DNA of 46,804 bases from Flammeovirgaceae bacterium (GTDB lineage Bacteria > Bacteroidota > Bacteroidia > Cytophagales > Cyclobacteriaceae). Every line of letters begins with the position of its first letter. Within the stretch, counting starts at the first letter, position 1. The stretch lies in the NCBI GenBank assembly GCA_023251155.1, contig JAHEZH010000027.1, positions 1 to 46,804 on the forward strand, given 5' to 3'. The notes beneath the pieces were generated by a model. The model was not told the origin of the DNA and searched no databases. It saw nothing but the letters and a program-made list of their open reading frames with translations. Below are positions 40,643 through 46,804 of the stretch, piece after piece. The position numbers and the translations under genes are program-made.

Positions 40643-41670
40643 TTCTTTTCAACGCTGCTTCGCCCTGCCTGTCCCATTGTCAGCCGAAGTTCGTGATGAT
40701 GTATAAGATGTTCAATGGATGAAGTCCATTCCTCAACAGAGGAACATAAAAAACCGTTTTCTCCCTGTTTTATGATTTTTGTGTTTACACCCACCGGAGC
40801 AGCAATAGCGGGTATATTTAAAGCCATATACTGAAGCAGCTTAAAGCCACATTTTCCTTTCGACCATTCATCATCTGGCAATGGCATAATGCCAATATCA
40901 ATTTCGGTGAGGTCTTCCATTTCAGAAGCAACTGACCAAGGTTTGAACCAAAGTGAGCAGATATCTAATTCTGGTTTTTTGTTCGCAATGACAAGGAATC
41001 GCAGATGTGGGTACTTCTTTTCTAATGACTGAATAACAGGAACAATGGAATTTAAATACTTTAATGTACTGTGTGAGCCAGTCCAACCAATTACCAGTTT
41101 TTGTAGGTTTTCTTCCTTTTTGTGCAAAACCGGATTGTGCAAATGCTGCGTGTCAATAGTAGTTGGATTCAGGATAACGTTACTGTTAAACTGTCTTGCA
41201 TAGTGGCAGAGATACTCATTGCCACAACTTACTTTATACGACCATTTACAGATGTTTTTAACTTTTCTTCGCCAGCGGATGATTTTTTCAAGCGTTCCTT
41301 CTTTTCCATTATCGGAGGCCCAGATCGCATCATCAAAGTCATAGATGATTTTCTTTCTCATGACCTTTCCTATCAACCATTCTATCAAAGGGGGGCCAAT
41401 GGGCGCTGCTTCTCTGTGTATAAACACAAAGTCATAACCCGGTACTTCAAGTAATACATAGAATCTTCGTAAAAAACCTGAAATCACCGCACTAATTTTC
41501 TTAAATAAATTCCCGTTACGATACATGTTTTGCCAGTTTTGGGAATTAAGGAAGCTTTGCGTACTACATGAAATGCCTCTGTTTGATAGAATTTTAAAGT
41601 ACTGCTCAAAACGAAAGCGCTGGGAAGGAGCTTCTCCCAGGGGATAGGGTACGAGAAACAGTATTTTCAT
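40594..41670 (-). CDS. Glycosyltransferase, GT4-like
   Basis: 358 residues; the start is ATG 41670, which begins MKILFLVPYPLGEAPSQRF, while the TTG 15 bases upstream is not needed. The two-domain GT-B pattern is visible: IYDFDDAIW in the N-terminal domain, the second half with VIGWTGSHSTLKYL and IGIMPLPDDEWSKGKCGFKLLQYMA, where E and K correspond to nucleotide-sugar binding, and PVGVNTKIIKQGENGFL. It builds a glycan repeat or core; sugar not known. It is the only gene of the glycan locus on the minus strand and its 3' end overlaps the previous gene by 49 bp. Confidence 0.88.
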   Translation of the reverse strand: MKILFLVPYPLGEAPSQRFRFEQYFKILSNRGISCSTQSFLNSQNWQNMYRNGNLFKKISAVISGFLRRFYVLLEVPGYDFVFIHREAAPIGPPLIEWLIGKVMRKKIIYDFDDAIWASDNGKEGTLEKIIRWRRKVKNICKWSYKVSCGNEYLCHYARQFNSNVILNPTTIDTQHLHNPVLHKKEENLQKLVIGWTGSHSTLKYLNSIVPVIQSLEKKYPHLRFLVIANKKPELDICSLWFKPWSVASEMEDLTEIDIGIMPLPDDEWSKGKCGFKLLQYMALNIPAIAAPVGVNTKIIKQGENGFLCSSVEEWTSSIEHLIHHHELRLTMGQAGRSSVEKNYSVSSNSENFVSLFI

Positions 41671-41732
41671 AGTAACTTGGCACAAAAATGGAGAATCGTG
41701 ACTGAATTTCCTTAAATAAAAGGAATGGGTAA

Positions 41733-42563
41733 ATGAAGACAGAACTTACGGAAGATATAATAGATTCAGCCAATAGAAAATTGTTCAATTGGGGCGAATT
41801 GAGGCGTTATAAGGAGTTATTCTATTTTTTTACCTGGCGTGATATTAAGATTAAGTACAAGCAGACTTCTCTGGGGTTTTTATGGGCTGTTCTTCAGCCT
41901 TTGTTAATGATGACCATTTTTACTTTGTTTTTTGGTACCGCTCTGCAAATTCCATCTCATAATCTGCCCTATCCGGTATATGTTTTCTCCGGCCTTCTAA
42001 TATGGAATATTTTTGCATCTGGCCTTACGAACGCAGCTAACAGCATGGTGAATAACGCGACTATTATAAAAAAAATCTATTTTCCGAGATTGATCATCCC
42101 TGTGTCTTCTATCTTGGTTGCCATTTTTGATTTCCTGATGGCATTCATTCTTTTTATTGGTATATTATTATTCTACCAGCAACCTGTTTCGTGGGTGGCA
42201 TTGGTATGCTGGCCGCTTGCTATCTTGCTGTCAATGGTTGCCACACTTGGCCCTGGGTGTTGGCTGGCGGCACTGAATGTGAAGTATCGTGACTTTCGCT
42301 ACGTAATCCCTTTTCTTGTTCAGGTTTTGTTTTTTATGACGCCCATTATCTATCCGGTATATCTATTAAAACACCCTGTTCTGCAATATATAATTGTAGC
42401 CTCACCCATGTATGCGGTAGTAGAGTTATTCAGGTTTCCACTTACCCAGGTTATACCCAATCCTACTTTCCTGCTAATCAGTTTGTGTTCAGGAGTTTTT
42501 CTCTTGTTGATTGGAATAATTTATTTCAGACGCACTGAAGATTTTTTTGCTGATTTTGCCTGA
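41733..42563 (+). CDS. wzm: ABC transporter permease for polysaccharide export (Wzm)
   Basis: 276 residues with six membrane helices. The N-terminal cytoplasmic segment has YFFTWRDIKIKYKQTSLGFLWAVLQPL, typical of polysaccharide/polyol phosphate ABC exporters (ABC2 type), and the late MTPIIYPVYLL is also standard. The ATPase gene follows 8 bp downstream. With it, this pair moves a lipid-linked glycan from the cytoplasm across the inner membrane. The pathway differs from Wzx/Wzy assembly. The 62-bp divergent gap before it has an imperfect CATTTTTG -7 box for the other strand. Confidence 0.94.
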   Translation: MKTELTEDIIDSANRKLFNWGELRRYKELFYFFTWRDIKIKYKQTSLGFLWAVLQPLLMMTIFTLFFGTALQIPSHNLPYPVYVFSGLLIWNIFASGLTNAANSMVNNATIIKKIYFPRLIIPVSSILVAIFDFLMAFILFIGILLFYQQPVSWVALVCWPLAILLSMVATLGPGCWLAALNVKYRDFRYVIPFLVQVLFFMTPIIYPVYLLKHPVLQYIIVASPMYAVVELFRFPLTQVIPNPTFLLISLCSGVFLLLIGIIYFRRTEDFFADFA

Positions 42564-42571
42564 TACATCAT

Positions 42572-43798
42572 ATGAAGCCGATCTTAGAAATTCAGAAGGT
42601 ATCCAAAAAATATCAGATTAGTCATCAGCAAAATGGATATCTCAGCTTGCGTGAGCGCCTTTTGAGTATGATGCGTTTTGAGAAAAACCAACATGAAGAT
42701 TTCTGGGCACTGGATGATGTGTCTTTTAATATAGCCCCTGGAGAATCGATTGGAATAGTGGGGAGGAACGGAGCGGGGAAATCTACTCTCCTGAAGATAC
42801 TTTCAAAGATTACACCACCTACTCTAGGGAAAATTATTTCTCGTGGCCGGATTGCAAGTTTACTCGAAGTAGGAACAGGCTTCCACCCGGAACTGACAGG
42901 CAGAGAAAATATCTTTTTTAATGGGTCGTTGCTGGGTATGAAGCGAAAAGAGATAGAATACAAGTTCGATGAGATTGTTGATTTTAGCGGTGTGGAAAAA
43001 TTTCTGGACACACCTCTGAAACACTATTCCAGTGGAATGCAATTAAGATTAGCGTTTGCAGTTGCTGCTTTTCTTGAACCCGAGATTCTTATTATTGATG
43101 AAGTGCTGGCGGTGGGAGATGTAGAATTTCAGAAGAAGTGCCTGGGTAAGATTGAGGACGTTACACATAATAAGGGAAGGACCGTGCTGTTTGTAAGTCA
43201 TAATATGAATGCCATCCGGCTTTTATGTAATGAAGGAATTTTTCTTTCTGAAGGTAAGTCTTCCGAAAAGATGAAGATCGATGAGGTGATTGCTCTTTAT
43301 CTGGTATCCAACAATCCTAACGAAAGTCAAGTATTTCCTATTCGGAAGGGTAAAGTCATTATTCATGATTTTAAAATAGCACAAGGAGAAGAGTTTCTTC
43401 CCGAATTTACGGGAGATCAACCTATCGATTTGTTTTTGGATTTTGAACTCACAGAAGACTTGCTTGATTTCCGAATAGGATTTTATCTGAAAAATCAATG
43501 GGGAGAATTGATTGCCAGAAAACTTCCTTCTGACTGGGATCCTCAATTTGAAACACTTTCGAAAGGACGATATCGGTTGGATACCAATTTGCCCTCCAAT
43601 TTTTTGCCAGGTGGAGATTATACAATGGAAGTGCACGCTAGTATTTTTGGAGCTTTTGATTTTGGATTGGAAGGGGTGACGCAGAGAAGAGTGAGAATCA
43701 ATACCCCCAGCATTTTCAACGTGGGTCGCTTAGGGGAAAAAACATCTCCTGGCTATATACTATGGAACAGTAATTTCGATATAAAAAAAACAACTTGA
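42572..43798 (+). CDS. wzt: ABC transporter ATP-binding protein for polysaccharide export (Wzt) with C-terminal glycan-binding-like domain
   Basis: 408 residues. The nucleotide-binding domain (about 1-245) has Walker A GRNGAGKST (Lys70), signature YSSGMQLRL, Walker B ILIIDE (Glu177) and the switch His210. The C-terminal part (about 255-408) is beta-rich (FDFGLEGVTQRR near the end) and matches in place and size the carbohydrate-binding domain of Wzt, which in E. coli O8/O9a recognises a terminal methyl or phosphomethyl group. Whether this one binds a cap is inference, but methyltransferase-like genes follow in the same operon. It ends 1 bp before the next gene. Confidence 0.93.
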   Translation: MKPILEIQKVSKKYQISHQQNGYLSLRERLLSMMRFEKNQHEDFWALDDVSFNIAPGESIGIVGRNGAGKSTLLKILSKITPPTLGKIISRGRIASLLEVGTGFHPELTGRENIFFNGSLLGMKRKEIEYKFDEIVDFSGVEKFLDTPLKHYSSGMQLRLAFAVAAFLEPEILIIDEVLAVGDVEFQKKCLGKIEDVTHNKGRTVLFVSHNMNAIRLLCNEGIFLSEGKSSEKMKIDEVIALYLVSNNPNESQVFPIRKGKVIIHDFKIAQGEEFLPEFTGDQPIDLFLDFELTEDLLDFRIGFYLKNQWGELIARKLPSDWDPQFETLSKGRYRLDTNLPSNFLPGGDYTMEVHASIFGAFDFGLEGVTQRRVRINTPSIFNVGRLGEKTSPGYILWNSNFDIKKTT

Positions 43799-43799
43799 T

Positions 43800-44495
43800 A
43801 TGGGTATTTTTGACTTATTTAAGAAGAAGGAAGAAAAGAGAATAATATATCCCACTTTTTCAAAAGGATTTCACGGTGATGATTTCCTGATTCAATTTTC
43901 ATCCTCCTTACTTAAAGACTGCAGTCATTTCGTTGAAACAGGTTCTGCAGAAGCAACTACATTGAGTTTTGTCAGCAAAAACAATCCTCACCTGTCACTG
44001 ATTTCTTGCGAAGCGGATGAGGTTGTATATCGCCATGCAATAAAACAGGTCGAAGGATTGACCAATGTTGATCTTAGAAATCAATTGTCTCCTGAGTTTG
44101 TCTATAAGCTCACTAGCGAGAATCCGGCAATTGTTAACGGGAAAGTTTTTTTCTGGCTGGATGCTCATGGCTACGGTTTCAAGTGGCCATTATTGGAAGA
44201 GGTTGATTTTATTTTGAATAAGTATCCGCAATCATTTATATTCATTGATGATTTTAAAGTGCCTGGTCAGCCTCAATTTGGGTATGATGTGTACGAAGAG
44301 CAGGAGTGTTCTTTAGATTATTTGGAGCCTGCTCTTAGGAAGTACAATAATTTGAAAATTTATTTTCCTAAGTATTCAGAAAAAACTTCGGAGTATCATC
44401 CATTGAGAGGCTGGGTATTAATTACTCAATTATCCCATCCTGTTCTCGAAAATCTTCCGGAAGATATATTTGAATATACCCAAGGTGGAAAATGA
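43800..44495 (+). CDS. SAM-methyltransferase-like protein of the glycan operon
   Basis: 231 residues. A Rossmann-like start, FVETGSAEATTLSF (about 41-54), SLISCEADEVVYRHA, then FFWLDAHGYG and FIFIDDFKVP. This is the arrangement of a small methyltransferase family found in glycan clusters. The stretch ETG[ST], the FWLDxH pattern and the IDD motif recur in the 46026 product, so the two are paralogues. Motif I lacks the usual GxGxG, so SAM binding is likely but not certain. The gene starts 1 bp after wzt and overlaps the GT10-like gene by 4 bp (ATGA). Function in glycan end-modification is inferred from position. Confidence 0.75.
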   Translation: MGIFDLFKKKEEKRIIYPTFSKGFHGDDFLIQFSSSLLKDCSHFVETGSAEATTLSFVSKNNPHLSLISCEADEVVYRHAIKQVEGLTNVDLRNQLSPEFVYKLTSENPAIVNGKVFFWLDAHGYGFKWPLLEEVDFILNKYPQSFIFIDDFKVPGQPQFGYDVYEEQECSLDYLEPALRKYNNLKIYFPKYSEKTSEYHPLRGWVLITQLSHPVLENLPEDIFEYTQGGK

Positions 44496-45478
44496 TTAAA
44501 GTCAAGTTAACATATCCATTTAACTGGCCGATTGTTAAGCAGACTCCCCACCGATCAGGGAAGTGGGGAGATTGTGTTTTTTACATCAATCAGGATGTTG
44601 AGGAGTGTGACTTTTGGGTGGTGTTTGAAGGGCTGGAAAGAAATGAAAGAACAAAATGCAATCCCGCAAACACTTTGTTGGTTACTGCCGAACCACCAAC
44701 AATAAAGACCTATAATACTTCTTTTGTCGATCAGTTTAATTGGGTACTCAGCTGTCATGAATTTAAGCGGGCGAATGTTATCCGTTCACAACAAGGACTG
44801 AATTGGATGGTTGGAGGATGTTATCAAAAAGACAAACACTCGTGGTCTGAGGTACATTCAAAAGATTACGATGAACTAACTTCTATTAACCAATTTGATA
44901 AAACGAAACTCATTTCAATTGTTACTTCTAACAAGAGTTTAACGGATGATCACAAAGCAAGAGTGCGTTTTATTAATGAAGCAAGAGATCTTTTTGGGGA
45001 AGAGTTAGATGTCTTTGGTGTTGGATTTAATGAAATCTCGGATAAATGGGACGCTATTTATCCATATAAGTACCATATCGCGTTAGAAAATAGTTTAATA
45101 AAAGATTACTGGACCGAAAAACTCACAGATGCTTTTTTGGGAGGGGCATATCCATTCTATCATGGGTGCCCCAATATCGATGAGTATTTTCCTGTCAGTT
45201 CGCTTACTCCTATCAATATATTTAATTACCAGGAGAGTTTAAGTGAAATAGCCAAAGTAATCAAGGAAAATAAGTACGAATCAAGTTATGATTCAATTGG
45301 CACTTCCCGCGATTTGATTTTAAACAAGTTTAATCTGATGGCTGTTCTGAGTGAGTTCTGTGAATTAAATAGCAGTGCGCCATCCGAAAAAAAGAAACTG
45401 TCGTTATTTCCTGAGCGTACTTTTGTAAAAACAAATAGGTTTTCTTTAAGTAACGTAAAATCTTTTCTGTTCAGATGA
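44492..45478 (+). CDS. GT10 family (alpha-1,3/4-fucosyltransferase-like) glycosyltransferase
   Basis: 328 residues. The C-terminal half contains the GT10 signature YPYKYHIALENS (about 190-201) followed by DYWTEKLTDAFLGGAYPFYHG and NIDEYFP; the conserved Glu and Lys for GDP-fucose binding are Glu199 and Lys210. The N-terminal half is less conserved, as in bacterial members. Members transfer fucose, or a related sugar, from GDP-fucose. GDP-fucose synthesis genes (gmd, fcl) are not in the window, although manC for GDP-mannose is. It overlaps both neighbours by 4 bp, so it is translated with the operon. Acceptor is unknown. Confidence 0.9.
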   Translation: MIKVKLTYPFNWPIVKQTPHRSGKWGDCVFYINQDVEECDFWVVFEGLERNERTKCNPANTLLVTAEPPTIKTYNTSFVDQFNWVLSCHEFKRANVIRSQQGLNWMVGGCYQKDKHSWSEVHSKDYDELTSINQFDKTKLISIVTSNKSLTDDHKARVRFINEARDLFGEELDVFGVGFNEISDKWDAIYPYKYHIALENSLIKDYWTEKLTDAFLGGAYPFYHGCPNIDEYFPVSSLTPINIFNYQESLSEIAKVIKENKYESSYDSIGTSRDLILNKFNLMAVLSEFCELNSSAPSEKKKLSLFPERTFVKTNRFSLSNVKSFLFR

Positions 45479-46029
45479 AAGAACTAAAGATTTTTCTCAT
45501 TGCAAAGCTGATCGGAATTGTTCGTTGGGTGAGGAATCATGAACTTAATTTTGATAAAGACAAAATTGAAGGATGTGTAGTAATCGGAGATCGGGCAAAA
45601 ATACACATAGAAGAAAGTGTAAGCTTTGGTGGAAATGTAACATTATTTGCGAATGCTCCTATTGAAATAGGAAAGCATACGATGATTGGACTTAATTCGG
45701 TACTTCATACATCAACTCATAATTATAACAATCATCCTATGTGGATAGAGCGAATAGATCGTCCTATTCGGATAGGAATCCATGTTTGGATAGGGGCTAA
45801 TGTCATAATTTGCCCTGGTGTTATTGTGAGGGATTTTGCGGTGATAGGTGCGGGTAGTGTGGTGGTAGCCAATGTTCCAGAGCGTGCAATTGTTGCGGGT
45901 AATCCGGCTCGTATAATTAAATTCAGAGAGAAGATTCACAATCGGGATGTTGATGTAGCCTATCCTGAAAATGCATTTATAACCAAGATGAGCTATCTTG
46001 ATAGAGATTGTAAGAGAAACATTAATTGA
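45475..46029 (+). CDS. Left-handed beta-helix (hexapeptide) acetyltransferase
   Basis: 184 residues with hexapeptide repeats through about 35-155 (IGKHTMIGLNS, IGANVIICPGVIV, IGAGSVVVAN) and a terminal GNPARII. The active-site His is probably His82 in HTSTHNYNNHPMW. The fold is of the maltose/galactoside O-acetyltransferase type (WcaF-like), so it transfers acetyl or succinyl to a sugar, from acetyl-CoA, in the cytoplasm. It starts by a 4-bp overlap with the GT10-like gene and its stop overlaps the start of the next gene. Modification of the exported glycan is the likely task. Confidence 0.9.
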   Translation: MKELKIFLIAKLIGIVRWVRNHELNFDKDKIEGCVVIGDRAKIHIEESVSFGGNVTLFANAPIEIGKHTMIGLNSVLHTSTHNYNNHPMWIERIDRPIRIGIHVWIGANVIICPGVIVRDFAVIGAGSVVVANVPERAIVAGNPARIIKFREKIHNRDVDVAYPENAFITKMSYLDRDCKRNIN

Positions 46030-46676
46030 CCCTTGCCTTGACTACGATCAAAGACTTGTTAAAAAGTAATTTTATTTACAAAAGAATTTTCAACTCCAGA
46101 ATTGAAAAACGTCAGATTACAGAAATCGAGAACTGGAAATTGAAGGGTGCTCCGTTGCCACCACCTCATGAATATAAGCAGCAGGTGATAATAGGTTATT
46201 CAAACCAGTTTCATCTAAAGACGCTTGTTGAAACAGGCACTTTCATGGGATTCATGATTGATGTCATGCGCTATCGGTTTAGTAAAATATTCTCAATTGA
46301 GTTGGATCAGAAGCTTTATGAAAATGCGACAGTTCGGTTTGCTTCCGCAAAGCATATCGAAATTCTTCAGGGAGATAGCAGTGCTGTTTTAGGTACACTA
46401 TTAAAGAGAATAAATGAACCGTCCTTGTTTTGGTTAGACGGTCATTATTCTGAGGGGGTTACTGCGAAGGGTGAGTTAAACACTCCTATTATTGGTGAAT
46501 TAAAACATATTCTGACCGATACGGTTAAAGATCACGTGGTGCTAATAGATGATGCCCGCTGCTTTAATGGAAAAGATGATTACCCCACCATTGAATATTT
46601 AGAAAAGTATGTGGGAGAACTGAGACCCGATCTTTTTTTTAATGTGGAAAATGACATTATCCGAATACATAAATAA
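46026..46676 (+). CDS. SAM-methyltransferase-like protein, paralogue of 43800-44495
   Basis: 216 residues. TLVETGTFMGFMID (about 54-67), IFSIELDQKLYENA, the GDSSAVL stretch, FWLDGHYSEGVTAKG and VLIDDARCF reproduce the plan of the 43800 product and of a broader group of small methyltransferase-like proteins in glycan clusters. The TTG at 46026 is the start if translation is coupled to the preceding stop (TTGA overlap); a second TTG at 46038 is possible, and no ATG serves. A role in methylating or otherwise modifying the exported glycan is inferred. Confidence 0.78.
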   Translation: MTLALTTIKDLLKSNFIYKRIFNSRIEKRQITEIENWKLKGAPLPPPHEYKQQVIIGYSNQFHLKTLVETGTFMGFMIDVMRYRFSKIFSIELDQKLYENATVRFASAKHIEILQGDSSAVLGTLLKRINEPSLFWLDGHYSEGVTAKGELNTPIIGELKHILTDTVKDHVVLIDDARCFNGKDDYPTIEYLEKYVGELRPDLFFNVENDIIRIHK

Positions 46677-46682
46677 TTACTT

Positions 46683-46804
46683 ATGATTCTTCGGAAAATA
46701 GCGGATAGGTGGAAAATGCTGATTCGGGTCTTTATCCCTGCGCCAGTGTCATTGCAGCAAAGCAGGGTTATCCCCTGGTTTAAAATAAATGGAGATAAGA
46801 CTTT
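46683..46804 (+). CDS. Probable FkbM-family methyltransferase, N-terminal fragment
   Basis: An open frame of 40 codons running off the right edge, beginning MILRKIADRWKML and reaching VIPWFKINGDKT. The last stretch resembles the lead-in to FkbM methyltransferases (an xxWFKxNGDKT segment before the LRLDY and DLGGY region). It is 6 bp after the preceding gene, so part of the same operon. The catalytic motif is outside the window; the family call is by this short lead only. Confidence 0.5.
   Translation, partial: MILRKIADRWKMLIRVFIPAPVSLQQSRVIPWFKINGDKT

Noticed and set aside
1-46804. CRISPR arrays, tRNA or rRNA genes, IS elements or prophage genes
   Set aside because: I looked in all intergenic gaps and saw no direct-repeat spacer arrays, cloverleaf-like sequences, transposase motifs or phage genes.

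Overview
The window looks like a chromosomal segment of a Bacteroidota bacterium, most likely of the Cytophagales type. The evidence is a GldH-type gliding lipoprotein, a fused SecDF, a GWxTD-domain protein, a DUF2723 membrane glycosyltransferase, FKBP-type lipoproteins, a RicT-like PSP1 protein with Cys-rich N-terminus, and -7 boxes of the Bacteroidota form TAnnTTTG. I saw no rRNA, tRNA, CRISPR array, transposase or phage gene.

Layout. 1-9.8 kb: the end of an M16 peptidase, an MltF-like lytic transglycosylase lipoprotein, a small membrane protein, the iron-sulfur L-serine dehydratase alpha subunit, a secreted M28 peptidase flanked by two related small CxxC secreted proteins, gcvP and ndk. 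10-20 kb: an NrnA-type DHH phosphoesterase, two FKBP lipoproteins, RdgB, uridine kinase, a small membrane protein, SecDF, a two-component system. 20-31.6 kb: Dps, gldH-ricT, purD, recQ, kdsD-manC, rlmB, a GWxTD protein and a methyltransferase. 31.6-38.2 kb: a DUF2723 glycosyltransferase, a DegT/DnrJ sugar aminotransferase, a membrane protein and a TPR-like protein. 38.2 kb to the end: a surface-glycan locus with an acyltransferase, a polytopic membrane protein, a glycosyltransferase on the opposite strand, and a tightly packed Wzm-Wzt ABC export operon followed by a methyltransferase-like protein, a GT10 fucosyltransferase-like protein, a hexapeptide acetyltransferase, a second methyltransferase-like protein and the start of a probable FkbM methyltransferase.

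How the genes fit together: most of the first 30 kb is housekeeping (one-carbon and nucleotide metabolism, protein export and folding, RNA modification). kdsD and manC supply Kdo and GDP-mannose precursors that could feed the glycan locus; GDP-mannose is also the precursor of GDP-fucose, the donor expected for a GT10 enzyme. The Wzt protein has a long C-terminal extension typical of transporters that read a glycan end modification, and the methyltransferase-like genes in the same operon are candidates for making it.

The most interesting signals are: a degenerate heptamer repeat (AATGACR/AAGTACR) in three intergenic regions, one copy supplying the -33 element of the ndk promoter; -7 boxes only 4-11 nt before several ATG codons, suggesting leaderless mRNAs; the CxxC-peptidase-CxxC cassette; the Asn/Pro-rich tail on the RicT homologue; and the makeup of the glycan export operon. 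No single feature is clearly a new defence or mobile system.
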